Assembly: GCA_029962745.1 (NCBI GenBank)
Contig: CM057171.1
Coordinates: forward strand, 3,506,682-3,570,681
Direction: 5' to 3'
DNA from: Echinometra lucunter
Taxonomy: Eukaryota > Echinodermata > Echinoidea > Camarodonta > Echinometridae
Length of the DNA stretch: 64,000 nucleotides
The position numbers and the translations under genes are program-made. This document shows, piece by piece, positions 22,320 through 34,246 of the stretch. Numbering within the stretch: position 1 is the stretch's first letter; each line of letters starts with the position of its first letter. The notes beneath the pieces were generated by a model. That model saw only the letters and a list, made by a program, of their open reading frames with translations, was not told where the DNA came from and ran no database searches.

Positions 22320-22900
22320 AATCACCCTTTCTTGCACCCCTTACATATCCCAGTGATCCTTGGTAGCATACATCACCAAACATTTGAACCCTTCCTAGTG
22401 TAGCTGAAAACGAGGGAGGCGCACTTTGCCACTCTCTATCTCTTTTACCCCCATGTGTGTGCAAAAGGGATCCTTTTAATCTCAAAACAAAGTGTTTTTT
22501 TTAAAACTCTTTAAAAGCTTTTTGAGCTCATCAAGAGAGGGGCACTTTGCCACCCTACCTGCCCCTTCACAAGGTAGTTGACACCAGAGAAGGGGGTACG
22601 ATCCACCCCTACCCTCACTCCCTTTTCATGTACCGGCGACCCTCAGGAGCCCAAAACGCCAAACTGTTCTACCCCTTCCACTGTAGCGGAGACCGAGGGA
22701 GAGGGCACTTTACTACCCCTCCTTTACCTTCATAGTGCAAATAACAAAGAAGTATTTTACCAGGAAGACCATGGTAGAGGGTACGATGCCACCCCTACCT
22801 GTACCCCCTGGCATACCCCAATGCTCCTCGGGAGCGCAAAACAACAAAGTATTTTACCCCTTGACAAGGTAGTTGAGAGTGGCAGGCAGACTGAAACTGT
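22320..22900. repeat. Degenerate C-rich tandem repeat
   Basis: Related blocks recur: GGCACTTTGCCACCCT (about 22420, 22540 and a variant at 22700), GGTACGATSCCACCCCTACC (22596 and 22778) and CAAGGTAGTTGA (22569 and 22865). The result is an imperfect tandem structure of roughly 100-200 bp units. The 134-residue Pro/Thr-rich frame at 22578-22982 follows the repeat and is not considered a gene. Confidence 0.6.
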
Positions 22901-24130
22901 AGCAAGTGTTGAAGAAATGCGAGGCAGCCCCCCGGCTATTCCATTTCAAAGTATCTCTTACGATGTAGAAATATTTCCTTAGCATCATTTTTGGGGATGT
23001 ATATGTTTGTGGCATACATTTTGTTTTTCGCTTTTAAAGGCTGTCGGGTATTTTGAAGGACATGCTTACAGTCTCCAATAAAACGTATTTAATGTTCTGT
23101 TACAACTACAAATAAATGGTATCTATAAGAGACGTAAATATAAATGCATGCACGAAGTACACGTTGAAGATTATTTTCGTTATCCCACGACAATAGGCAT
23201 TTTGGACTATTAAACGGTGGAGAGACAGAATAAAGTAATATTGACCTACAAACTGCCACTGAACTACAGCTTCACAGCTATCATGGGGTCATTGTACTCC
23301 GAGTTAGTACGTAAAAATGAGGAGGGGAGAACATGAGAAAATAATTATAATAATGAGAGAGAGTGAGAGAGAAGGGAATAGTCGATATATGATTTGCATG
23401 ATAATGTTAAACAAAACAAGGTTATTGGTATTACATCATTGAAAAAAAAAACAGCGTGGCAGGGGAGATTCCGTGAAATTTCATTTAAAAATTTATGGAA
23501 TTTATGCAAAGCGTAAAGTGCATTTTCAGGCCAACAGTAATCACGAGCTTGCTTTCTCAGTTGCACGTAAGAAAGTAATTTAGTTCGATTTCTGAAGACA
23601 TTGAGGTCTATCTATACAGCATGGAAACATATCAAGAAAAGAGAGGTATTTCCACCTATTTTCCTTTCGACAAGGTGTATTTGAAAGCCCAACCCCCTAC
23701 AGGGTTTAAATGGAGCATGAAGGGCGGTATCTTTTGATATAAGCTCCATAATTTATGTTCCACTCCAGACTTTTCCTGATTGGGATTCTGGTTCTGAAAT
23801 CGTTAATTCTTAAAACGGCAACGTGGTATGCCTCTTCGCTCATTCTTCGACACACGCGAAGAGTTGTTTGCGAAACTCAATCCGTAAATGACTGTTTACA
23901 GCGATTATTTGCTTGAATAAAACTAAGCGAACCATACGAGGTATGTAACGTAAAATTCCTTGTTCGTTATTTATGTGTTTTTCGATGTCAAAATGCCGAA
24001 ATTAGAAAATAGATAATCATGAATTTGGTAATACTTTTCCCCTTGCGAATAAATTTGACTTTCCTCCGCATAAATTGAAAAAGGTTGGATCGATTAATAG
24101 GTAATAAACATGATAAAAAAGGAAAACTTA
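22901..24130. other. Unassigned
   Basis: No supported gene. A 39-nt splice-like plus segment before GTATGT at 23940 is open in only one frame but lacks homology. Confidence 0.45.
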
Positions 24131-24222
24131 AGCTCTCTCTCGCTCTGTCTCTCTCCCTCTCTCTCTCTTTCCCACTCTCTCTCTCTCTCCCTCTCCCCCC
24201 CCCCTCTCTCTCTCCCACGCAT
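24131..24222. repeat. CT microsatellite with poly(C)
   Basis: Interrupted (CT)n with a C tract at about 24196-24205. Confidence 0.95.
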
Positions 24223-24346
24223 TTCAATTAGACAAAATACAAGCAAATCCTACCAATGAAGAAAATAAAAAGAGATTAATTACTTACCGATGATTTCTTC
24301 TGTGTGAGTTCATCCAAACTGTTTTGAAACAACGATATCCACTTAC

Positions 24347-24399
24347 GTCATCTTCAGCTCAAGATTATTCCCACAATCATGACATAAAACTTCTCCTTC
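24347..24399 (-). CDS. Candidate internal coding exon with CxxC
   Basis: On the reverse strand a strong acceptor (pyrimidine-rich, ...CTGTTCTTTCAG at plus 24400-24411) precedes 53 nt ending AAGATGAC before a GTAAGT donor (plus 24341-24346). Only one of three frames is open, giving EGEVLCHDCGNNLELKM. The CHDCG pair is the kind of knuckle found in zinc ribbons and similar folds, but one pair is not enough to name a family. Another GTAAGT lies 64 nt further on (plus 24283-24288). Supporting it are the splice-signal quality and single-frame openness. Against it: no homologous neighbour exon was identified. Confidence 0.35.
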
Positions 24400-25200
24400 C
24401 TGAAAGAACAGCGGGAAACAAACGTAAAACCCCAGTCGGGGACGCGATGTTTCTTTTTTGATTTTACTCAAGATAATTACATAATTGTCAGTTGATAGTT
24501 AAAATTTTAACTATAGCGCAGACTGAACTTATGCCACTAAAGAATTCCACTGATGGGTCGCAAAATGCTAAAAATTTCCACCACTTTCCAAGCTTGACAC
24601 AAATATTTTTGTGCAGATATGAAATGGATAGTTCGCAGACCCACTACTTTCTTTATGAATAATTGGTTCCATTTTATTTATGTCCATTGAAAATGACGAA
24701 TTCATCTCGCACTCAGTTCCTTATCCATCTGTAATTCCGAACGATGACACCTTTTGTCTTTTCCACCATCATCATGGTCATTGCTACAGGATGAAAAACT
24801 ATAATCCGACAGGAATGATAACGACATGAATGAGATGGACCATTCTGCTAGTCGACTCCATAAAAAAAAAGATATCGCTAAAATGTACGATTTGGTTAGT
24901 AGTTTCCTGATAACTTTCTTGTTTAGGTAGCAGACGAATATCATTAATTGATGCTTTCTCCGTGATCACTCGAAAAACATGAAAAAAAAGTATTTTCGTT
25001 GTTTCGAAAAATAAGAATATCAGATATATTGCAGATCTACAACTATGAAAGTGCTGCATTCGGCATTCGGGTTCCAATGATTTTGAGGTTTGAAATGAAA
25101 CTATCAGGATCTCAGGTTTCAGAAGTGCAGGTATACGTAATTAACTTTTACCAGAAATGTTTTCGTCTACCTGTCGTTTGGCACAGAACGGCGACGTCCC
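24400..25200. other. Unassigned, leads into gap 1
   Basis: No gene is supported. The sequence becomes a C homopolymer (25199-25212) just before the gap, a likely reason for the assembly break. Confidence 0.5.
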
Positions 25201-25218
25201 CCCCCCCCCCCCACCCCT

Positions 25219-25718
25219 NNNNNNNNNNNNNNNNNNNNNNNNNNNNNNNNNNNNNNNNNNNNNNNNNNNNNNNNNNNNNNNNNNNNNNNNNNNNNNNNNN
25301 NNNNNNNNNNNNNNNNNNNNNNNNNNNNNNNNNNNNNNNNNNNNNNNNNNNNNNNNNNNNNNNNNNNNNNNNNNNNNNNNNNNNNNNNNNNNNNNNNNNN
25401 NNNNNNNNNNNNNNNNNNNNNNNNNNNNNNNNNNNNNNNNNNNNNNNNNNNNNNNNNNNNNNNNNNNNNNNNNNNNNNNNNNNNNNNNNNNNNNNNNNNN
25501 NNNNNNNNNNNNNNNNNNNNNNNNNNNNNNNNNNNNNNNNNNNNNNNNNNNNNNNNNNNNNNNNNNNNNNNNNNNNNNNNNNNNNNNNNNNNNNNNNNNN
25601 NNNNNNNNNNNNNNNNNNNNNNNNNNNNNNNNNNNNNNNNNNNNNNNNNNNNNNNNNNNNNNNNNNNNNNNNNNNNNNNNNNNNNNNNNNNNNNNNNNNN
25701 NNNNNNNNNNNNNNNNNN
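25219..25718. other. Assembly gap, exactly 500 N
   Basis: The run is 500 N, a conventional placeholder for a gap of unknown size. Flanks are poly(C) on the left and TCC/CCT-rich repeat on the right. Reading frames running across it are artefacts. Confidence 0.99.
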
Positions 25719-25922
25719 TCCTCCCCCTCCTCCTCCCCTTCCTCCTCCTCCCCTTCCTCCTCCTATACTCATCCTGTCATCGTACAGGTCTCTATCATGT
25801 CTAAATATAGGAATCGTATTTAACCCCTTCGCCCCTCCCCTTCTCTCCATCTCCCTATCACCGTCTCTATCCCCCTTCTCTCTCCCATCCCCGCCTTCCA
25901 TAATCTTTATCTATCTAACTAC

Positions 25923-25954
<32 letters not shown>

Positions 25955-26030
25955 ACCTATGCGTCGTTCTCCTTTTTCTCCCTCTCCTTCTCCCTATTTT
26001 TGTCTCTCTCCTCCTGTCATCATCCAGTTA
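25719..26030. repeat. CT/CCT-rich low complexity with (CTAT)n
   Basis: TCCTCC-rich sequence to about 25765, then CT-rich sequence, with (CTAT)n at 25921-25953. Confidence 0.85.
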
Positions 26031-26584
26031 AAATCGACTCCTCTACAGGGGATCTTCTCTGGCTTGGCATGCGCGCACATAGTCCGTCAGAGGCAGACAT
26101 AAATCAGATGGGGGAAAAAAAAAGAAGAACAAAAATAGAATATAGCAGTTTGGGGTTAGGCCGATCGCTTTCATAGTAAGAAAATAGAAAATAGAGGGTA
26201 AATAAATATCAGGGGCATCGAACTACTTATTTAGTGTCAGATACAAAAGAAATCGAATTGAAGTTCCAGAAAATTATTGGGTCATCTAAAACGTCATCAT
26301 GCTTGATTTCAATCCTTAGTAGGAAATACTGACCACATACTTGTGTTTTCTAGCGATTTTCCGCATATTTTCTTTTCATGAAAAACACTTTGAAAGGCTT
26401 TTTCAAACAACGTCGTGAATAACTAGTAGGTGCATTAATATACCTGCATTAATTTACCTGTATCCGAAAGCTACATCATAACAGCGAAAGATGGGTTTGA
26501 CGACATATGCCCCAGCCGCAATGATGCACGTCAATTCCTAACACTATTAATAGAATCGTTCTACTTTAAAGTGTGCAAGTCACA
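26031..26584. other. Unassigned
   Basis: No gene, RNA gene or repeat recognised. Confidence 0.45.
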
Positions 26585-26709
26585 AAATAATAACAATAAT
26601 AATAATAATAACAATAATGATAATAATAATAATAATAATAACAATAATAATAATAACAATAATGATAATAATAATAATAATAACAATAATAATAATAATA
26701 ACAATAATG

Positions 26710-26746
<37 letters not shown>

Positions 26747-26889
26747 TAATAATAATAGCAATAATAATAACAATAATAATAATAATAACAATAATGATAA
26801 TAATAATAATAATAATAACAATAATAATAATAACAATAATGATAATAATAATAATAATAATAACAATAATAATAATAATAACAATAATG

Positions 26890-26920
<31 letters not shown>

Positions 26921-26940
26921 TAATAATAATAGCAATAATG

Positions 26941-27001
<61 letters not shown>

Positions 27002-27014
27002 TAATAATAATAAA
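26585..27014. repeat. AAT array with AAC/GAT spacers in higher-order order
   Basis: About 430 bp of AAT trinucleotides are punctuated by AAC, GAT and rarer AGC triplets in a recurring order (AACAATAATGAT then a block of AAT), giving a superimposed period of roughly 40-50 bp. Poly-Asn, poly-Ile and poly-Leu frames are shadows. Confidence 0.95.
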
Positions 27015-28540
27015 AAAACTTTGTATATTAGGGGTTCCAGTCACTGCACTATTATTCAGAATGTGAGGTTATCACTTCTATGATCATAATGCAAGTTCAA
27101 ATAATAATATTGTCAGTTAAAATAAAAGCGACTAGTAAGTAGACTAGTCGACGTACGCGTGCGCGCTCCCGTAAATTCAGGCGTTTAATCGAACAGTCAT
27201 TCAATTCTGAGCGTTGTGGCTTAATTTTATCCTTCATTTTCTTGAAACTCCTTTACCATTGACCCCTAGAATACAGCGTAGCGTAAAGACGATTTGGTTT
27301 TCTTCTTTTTTTTAAGGGGGTACTTTAAATGTACTAGCAAGCTTTAAATATTTTTTTTTCCAGGTGATTGTTACAATTTAATCCTGAATCTAACTTTGTA
27401 AGCTATCCAAATCTTTTCACTACATCCGACATAAAAATCTAATTGCAAGCCTAATCCTAACCCTAACCCTACCAGCCTATACCACTGTATGTTAGGGCGC
27501 CAGAGGTATCAACGTGTGACGGACAATACATGAATGGCATTTCCGGCGTCACAATTATGTACTGTGGTACCGACTTGACCACAGTTATAGGTCGAACCTT
27601 TCTTGACGCTGTCTCGTCATAATTGGTTACATAATCATACCGTACATGTCAACTGCATTTAGTATTATTATTTTGTATTTGGAAGCCACTTATATCATCA
27701 GCATAATGTTAATACAGTGAACAGCGTCTTTTTCGGCATGTACGAAATCGGTTTACCCTCATCTCTGACAATGTGATACCTTTTGTTTCAGCGTTACTAC
27801 AAGCAAATAATTTAGACATTCAAGTGTTTTGTAGCGTCCATCAAAATTGCTACTTGTCGTTGTTATCATTATTATTATCATCATCATCAGCAGCAGCAGC
27901 AGCAGAAATTATCACGATCAGTACTGATATCTTTTGATGGAGCTGTTTTGAAATTGTATTATAAAACACAACGAAAAGTCAACTCTTTCCCAAATTGGGT
28001 CAAACTCAAACTCCTCATTATGGAAATTTCGTCTCTACCAAACAAACAAGAACACTTACGAGTTTTCCATGGGTTTTTCCAAGCCATTCTGCAAACGATT
28101 AGTGATGTTGATATGATAGGGGGATAAGATTGTAACTATCCCTTAATCATGTGACATTGTTTGGTTACGATTGATCTAGTTTTTCTTAGTTTTGTTTTGA
28201 TGGTTCTGGTCTGATTAGGCTAAATGCTATGCATATGGAGTCATAAATATGCCAGGCACCATCCCAAACACCGCATTTTCTTTGAAATATCGGTTCCCAT
28301 ATGGGCACTTAATGATTGGCTAAATACGGATATTTACAAACCTCAAAACCCCCACACAGGGTGCCTACTTACAGTGTGTACACGATAAAAGGGTTTTCAG
28401 TGGCAAAACCCGAAGTTGCAAGATTGGCTCTTGTTTTAGGGAACCAGAATATTGTCAACGATTTTGTAGTGACAGTCATTGATTTTATTATCCATGTTTT
28501 TTGGTAAATGGTATGAGCTATGGGGGGCTGGTATGTGGTG
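27015..28540. other. Unassigned
   Basis: No gene is supported. A short telomere-like CTAACCCTAACCCT occurs at 27458-27471 and CAGCAGCAGCAG at 27891-27904. A 29-nt splice-like minus segment at 28060-28088 has good signals (branch-like CACTAAT, TTTGCAG, GTAAGT) but is open in all frames. Confidence 0.45.
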
Positions 28541-29020
28541 AGTTTTGGGTGTTTTTTTTTTTTTCCTTTCTTGCTCTCTCTCTAAGAATTCATCTAAATA
28601 CAAAATCGAATTGACCGATGATTCATTTAAGATGCATACATGACGCACATATAACATGGAATTGTTTTCTTGTTTTCGGTAATTGTTTTTTGTAAATTGT
28701 TTTGTTTTTGGTTTTTTTATATTTGATGTTTTATTTAGTTTGGTTAGTTTTGTGTTGTGCTGTGCTGTTTTTTTTTTTTTTTTTTTTTTGTATGTGTGAG
28801 TGTGTATTTGTTTATTTTCCCCCGTTTTTTTTTTTTTTTTTTGTATTTTTCTTTTGTTATGTTTTGTCTTGTTTTATGAGAATGTTTAGGGTGTTTTGGT
28901 GTTCTTCATTGACATTTTTCGACTTGGTTTCAAACCTTTCAGCAATTTCTAGCAGATTTTTTTTTTTCAAGAGATAGTTACGTTAATAAATGTCAATATT
29001 TCCGTTCCCCCCCCCCCCCC
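28541..29020. repeat. T-rich low complexity ending in poly(C)
   Basis: Several T homopolymers and TTTTG-type runs (28548-28985), followed by a C run at about 29007-29022. The Phe/Val/Cys-rich frame at 28702-28977 is compositional. Confidence 0.85.
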
Positions 29021-30777
29021 CCTTCGGACAGTTTATCCTTGCATACTTAGCTATTGCATGAATGGGCGCAATCCATGAAGGATGGATGCTCTTCGAATTA
29101 CTACGATCTCTGAAGTGATCTAAACAAAGTACAATGATTGCGAAGTCTTGCCGTTTTCAGAACAAAACACGTTCACCAGTAAAGGCAAGGAATTAAAACA
29201 AAGCATTATTCCCATTCTGTGCCGGCTAGTTTTCAAAGTATTTAAACCCCCTTTAAAAAATTTAACCAATAGTTTTATGTATTGTCTTCAGGAGAAGAAA
29301 TTATTATTCTTTGCTAATCTCATGATAGTAAATTAGATGATCAGTGGAAAAGGTACAAAAAGTATTTAAAAGAATATAAAAAGTATCAGGCCTTTCCCCT
29401 CCCCCTTCAAGAAGTAAAATAGGCGGAATGCGGAGCTAAAAGCTAAGATTATAAAAAAAAAGGTAAGGGCTATGTCCCCTCCCCCCGCTTTGGCATCGAA
29501 TAGAACCATGTTATGCCACTGCTTCGGGTTATAATTGCAATAGCTTAACGGACCACGGAGTGTTTTACCACCATTTGTCTTTTCCATTTCTTTTAACTTC
29601 TTGTAACTAGTTTCCTTTTCATTTATTTTCTCCTTTACGCGTCTCCTACGTCAAATCCATTTTATTTTCTTTAAAAAAGGACCCAACACATGATACCAAA
29701 CGTTTGCGCTCCCCCACATTGAGACACGTTCTTTGCTTGTCTCTCTTCCACTGTTTGTGCAAGTTTTCGCGCTATTTTCCTGACCCACGTTTCGGAATTG
29801 ATCGCTAGTGATCGTAAATCAAATCGTCTGCCATACTACACGGCTTTGAACTCGGCTGACTCCTCAGGAATTTCATTCGAGTAGTGTCGCCACCTTTATT
29901 CCTTTTCTATAGCCCAATTTTAGGAAGAGATAAGTCGATTTTCGCAACTGCAAAACTGACAGTATTGGTACAAACTTTACGTATTATCTTCGTCAATTGC
30001 TCATACACCATTATGTTTTTCGATGAAGTATAATGTATTGATGCTTCTGAACTTTCGTTTGAGTGGTATCGCCTCCTGAAGTCCTTTTCCATATCCCAAT
30101 TTTAAGAACAGATAACCCCTGGATAAGATGAAGCTTGCACCTGCAAATATTGAGCGTCCAAACCATAGGTCAAAACCTAAAAACTATTTTTGTCCGTCAT
30201 CAAAGTACGTCTGAACAGTTTTGTCTTAATAATATGTTAAGTATATTGCTGTCTTTTTTAACTTGATTGGAGGCTTTCGCTATAAACTGTGTTACCTAAA
30301 TGTTTTCAACAAATTCAGCGATGCTCTTTTAATAATATAATTGTCCTCACTCACTCCGGAAAGTAATCGGGCTATGTGCTCAGACCATTCAATTCTAGTT
30401 TATTCTAATTCATGACGCTCAGAACAAATTTACAAGTCAAAATAATTTCCTCATTTACTATGATTACTAGGCTTGAAATTCATATTTGTAGCATAACTTT
30501 ACGTAACTTGTCAAATACCTGAAGACCGCCCTTTTACTCGTTATTGACGTTTTTTGTTATACTTTCGGAATACTAAAGTCAATCATGTCAATTGGAAGCA
30601 TTTAATATGGTGGTACATGTATATCCTTTTTAGGGTTTGAACATTTTTGGTATATCATGTTCTTTTTCTCTCTTTTTTTAAAGCTGCTCTTTATTTTCAT
30701 GCAGGAGCAGTCGAAAACTTGTGATATTACGGGTAATCACATGACAGTTTGGTGACACCATACCTCAAACTTTAGTT
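29021..30777. other. Unassigned
   Basis: AT-rich sequence without a supported gene or repeat. Confidence 0.45.
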
Positions 30778-30781
30778 TTAA

Positions 30782-30828
30782 CCCATGACTTAAGTATATG
30801 GGAACATAAGAATCCAGTAGTCAACGGG
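30782..30828. repeat. 47-bp TTAA-bounded micro-element (candidate)
   Basis: TTAA at 30778-30781 and 30829-30832 frame a 47-bp segment beginning CCCATGAC and ending GTCAACGGG, an imperfect inverted pair in piggyBac style. It could be a heavily deleted MITE or coincidence. Confidence 0.35.
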
Positions 30829-30832
30829 TTAA

Positions 30833-31291
30833 GGTGGTAGATTTCAGTCCTTCTTCTTCTTATTGTCTTCTAAATATGTTGGGTTGGATTATCAGACATC
30901 TTTAAATATCCTTAAAATACGAGTTTGGTTAACACCAGTGGTCTTGTAGTTAATCACCCATTCCTCCCTCAGGAAGAGAGCTATACATCATTCTTCTTTG
31001 CTTGTATTGTTTGCCGGGTTGTAGTCAATAAATTGCTGCGACTTTCACACTTTACAATTTCTCTATTTTTCTGTTACTGTTAGAGCTCAAAAACTTCCGG
31101 CATTCGGACCACACAGTGATGTGTGACGAGACAGGACGACTGCTGAATGAATTCAATGTTTTCACTTTCTTTTTTTCATCTTAAGCCCCGATTCGTATAT
31201 TTATTTTACTTTCTATGATGCAGGCCTATGTAAGGTGACTTTTTTCCACCGTCTGCACCCCTACTACCCCCATCTTTTTTCTTCACCCAAC
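30833..31291. other. Unassigned
   Basis: Nothing recognised. Confidence 0.45.
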
Positions 31292-31352
31292 CTACTTATT
31301 CCCGGCTTTTTCTTTAATATAGTATATTGAAGAAAAAGCCGGGAATGAGTAG
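31292..31352. repeat. 29-bp near-perfect hairpin with 3-nt loop
   Basis: CTACTTATTCCCGGCTTTTT with the nine following bases (31292-31320) is answered by its reverse complement at 31324-31352 with two differences, both of which give G:T pairs. The arms are 29 bp and the loop is three bases. It may be a MITE relic, a template-switch product or a transcribed hairpin. Confidence 0.8.
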
Positions 31353-32156
31353 CTTACGAAGGTCCGTTATTTACAAAATGCTGATGCTAACTTTAATTCC
31401 GTGTTTTTTGTTTTCATTTTATTACTTTATCAATGAACCTGCAAGCGTTATTCATATAAACACTTGTTATTCATCAACATGATCAATGTTTTTCTTCTTT
31501 TTTTTTGAAAAATAGACATTCCTTCAAATGAAATATGTTACAGCTAATTGACAGATTAATGTTTATGTATGTAGATAGTCAATCACTTGTACATAATATT
31601 AAGATAGTCACAGTTTTTAAGCCGATATTTAGTTTTGCAAAGGTTCTACTTTGTTATTCTATTTCTTAATTTCCCGTAGCTTTTGCCATAAATGCAAGCA
31701 TAGCGCTTTCCGGCCTTTATGAAAAAATTGTTAACATAGAAATGACGGAATAGCAAATTGCAAATCAAACCCCAACACCAGGGGGACGTCTATGACCTTT
31801 TCCTTAAAATATACAACGAGCAAACACTCTGTATCCTGCATCTACACAATATAAAAGGGAAGCAATATTCAGTGAAAAACGACGATTTACGACGAAATAT
31901 TTTGCTTGCAGCAGTATTTTTGTGTTACTATTATTTTTATCCAAAAGCAGAGAACTCCTAAATCACCTAAAATACGCAATGACGTTGCAAGCAATTTAAT
32001 ACACATATTTTGTCATGCGCCATTAATCGCTATTCGAAGATGGTAGGACGGAAATTATTAGCAGCATGTTGGTCCAGATTCCATGCTGACCAGTGGCGTA
32101 GAGTGCTGCATGTGGAGAGGGGACATCTCCTAAAAGCGAACGGGGAAAATGACAGA
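31353..32156. other. Unassigned
   Basis: No supported gene. CCAGTGGCGTAGA at about 32090-32102 resembles the TACGCCACTG word found at several repeat boundaries further on. Confidence 0.45.
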
Positions 32157-32326
32157 CTAGAGAGAGAGGGGGGGGGAGGGAGAGAGAGGGGAGAGAGAGG
32201 GAGAGAGAGAGGGAGAGAGGGGGAGAGAGAGAGAGAGAGAGGGGGGAGAGAGGGGGAGAGAGGGGAGAGAGGAGAGAGAGAGAGAGAGAGAGAGACGAGA
32301 GGAGAGAGAGAGAGAGAGAAGGAGAG
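32157..32326. repeat. GA-rich microsatellite
   Basis: About 165 bp of GA with GGG interruptions; Arg/Glu/Gly and Ser/Leu/Pro frames are shadows. Confidence 0.97.
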
Positions 32327-32461
32327 AAGGATCAAATGTGGGCACTTTGTAAGGGGGACATGGCCTTAAATCTGATTGGAGGAGAGAGGGGAAAGATATT
32401 GACATGGAGTGGCGGCAACGTTTAAAAGAAAATGATACGTCCCTCCAACACTGTTCAATCC

Positions 32462-32678
32462 GGGGGGGGGGGGTTGTTTCACAAAGAATATATCGATTTT
32501 AGATTTACATGATTTAGGATTGATTTTAAGCAGGGATTGACGTAATATGCCTTTGTACAGCTTAAAATTGATTCCTGATATCCTGTTTCATCATATCCAT
32601 TTTTAGTTACTTAAAGCTGATCAGATCGATTTCAAAATCAATTTTCACTCCTTGTGAAACACCCCTCCCCCCCCCCCC
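32462..32678. mobile_element. GTTTCACAA-ended MITE, poly(G)/poly(C) at both ends
   Basis: Left GTTGTTTCACAAAGAA and right CTCCTTGTGAAACACCCC are inverted; ATCGATTTTAGA and TTTCAAAATCAATTTT continue the pairing. A 12-base G run forms the outer left end and a 12-base C run the outer right end, so both termini have expanded symmetrically. No ORF. Confidence 0.75.
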
Positions 32679-32700
32679 GTGGACTCTATATGGTGGCTTG

Positions 32701-32718
32701 TGCCCCCCCCCCCCCCAC
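32701..32718. repeat. Poly(C) tract
   Basis: About 14 C shortly after the preceding MITE. Confidence 0.9.
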
Positions 32719-32914
32719 CATGATACCACTGCAATCCTAGCAGTGTCAAAAAACGTTTTTCTTGATATAAAAATCAAGCTTAATATGGTATTAAATATTT
32801 CATTTTGAGGTGGTTTATGGTAAGATTGTCTTTGTCAAGTCGGAAGTCATGATTTTTTTTAAACTCCAATGAACATGATGAAGTCTTGCGAAAATAAAGG
32901 TCGCATGCAAGGAC

Positions 32915-33411
32915 AAGCCCACCGCACACTATACGATCCGTCTGCGATCCGATTATAGAAAAAAAATGTTATAGCATTTGATATGAACATTGAAACGTTT
33001 AAAATCTGAATGATCAAAGTTGAGAATAATCGCATGAATCCTAAACTCTGAATTCCGGGCTTATGTGAGCCGTCCCTATTGAAATAAAAGCGAATTCAAT
33101 TCCGAATCGTAGAGACGTCATAGCAATCTTGCGATCGGCTACGATTTGATACCGATTTCGCCTTTAATCCGACCACAAGACTTGCTGTTTACCTAAATTT
33201 CGATTTTAGTATTCCTATCATTATTCCAAACTTCAAATAAGATAATTTTACTTGCTTAAAGGGATCGCTGAGCTTTGCCTCCTTTACCAAAAAAAGTGAT
33301 GACTTGGCTAATGGCTGCCATCATAATTTCAAACATATTTCATATTTAATGCAAAATGCCAATTGTTCTAAAATTGGGTCGCAGTCGGATCGTATAGTGA
33401 GCGGCGGGCTT
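32915..33411. mobile_element. ~497-bp MITE with AAGCCC...GGGCTT ends
   Basis: Left AAGCCCACCGCACACTATAC and the reverse complement of right GTATAGTGAGCGGCGGGCTT agree with two mismatches, and the match continues through GATCCGTCTGCGATCCGATT for about 45 bp in all. No transposase ORF is present. The target duplication is not evident, so the superfamily is open. Confidence 0.8.
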
Positions 33412-34096
33412 AAGGTTTTTACTACGATCAGTTTTTTTTTTCAATTCCGATAAAATGTTGCGGTGTCTTTGATACAACCATCAGTAGGATGTCTATATTC
33501 CACTAATGAGGCAAAAACTCAATGTGAAGGTGTCTGCAAAAACAATTTTTTTTTTCAAAAGCTGCTATAATTAAAAGTCTACTCCTCTAATCCCATCCCA
33601 CTCCCTCCATTTTCCCAGAAATCGGCACCAATTTTCCCCAAAAGAGAATTGTTAGGCACCAAAATGTATGATTATTGCCAACATCCTGTCCTGAATATCT
33701 CGTTGCTTTAGAATGTCATTTTCCTTTTTTTTTAAAGTGTTTTTATAAGCCAGCTATTTCTCAGAAATGATTGCAATATTAAAATTTAGTCCAAAGAATC
33801 GCAAAAATGTAAAATAACAAAACAAAATATTTTCAAACCCTTCCTGTTATCGACTGTTCCCATTTTCTTAACCCTGTCTTCATTTACCAGCTGGACTTAA
33901 TGACATTAATGAATTTAACATGTTTTTTAAAAAATGTTGTTATGCACACAGTTTACATGGAAAGTTACGTCAACCAGGCACCTGCGGTACAGTAGCAAAC
34001 GGGCACTTCAGAGTTCGACGCAATCAACAAATTGTGAGAGGAAAACCTTTCAAAACATATCCGTGCCACCCTCGAAATTATAATTAATTAACTTAC
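33412..34096. other. Unassigned
   Basis: No supported feature apart from short T runs. Confidence 0.45.
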
Positions 34097-34166
34097 GATT
34101 AGCATCACTGAGCCGAGAAAGAAAAATGTAGAGGGCTTCCCCCCGACATCGACAGATCAACCTGAG
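34097..34166 (-). CDS. Candidate internal exon, 70 nt
   Basis: On the reverse strand a strong acceptor (CAAACTGTCTTTCAG, plus 34167-34181) and a GTAAGT donor (plus 34091-34096) enclose 70 nt. Only one frame is open throughout, giving a peptide that includes ICRCRGEALYIFLSRL. Upstream on the same strand, about 109 nt away across a poly(G) run, lies another GTAAGT (plus 34270-34275), so a short intron could be proposed; however, the frames do not join without a stop. It may be a non-coding exon or chance. Confidence 0.25.
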
Positions 34167-34221
34167 CTGAAAGACAGTTTGGAGTGAGTGTGGAAGGAGG
34201 TGTGGGAGGGGGCTACACGGG

Positions 34222-34246
34222 GTCACCCCCCCCCCCCCCCCCCCGT
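34222..34246. repeat. Poly(C) tract
   Basis: About 18 C, interrupted at its left edge. Confidence 0.9.

Noticed and set aside
22578..22982. 134-residue Pro/Thr-rich plus-strand frame
   Set aside because: It follows a degenerate C-rich tandem repeat and lacks a domain or splice context.
25219..25718. Long frames spanning the N runs
   Set aside because: Unknown bases; the same applies to 45906-46405.
26561..27083. Poly-Asn, poly-Ile and poly-Leu frames
   Set aside because: Shadows of the AAT array.
27458..27471. CTAACCCTAACCCT, telomere-like
   Set aside because: Only about two and a half units, as expected by chance or from an old repair scar; not a telomere array.
28060..28088. 29-nt splice-like minus segment with branch-like CACTAAT
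   Set aside because: Too short to judge, open in all three frames.
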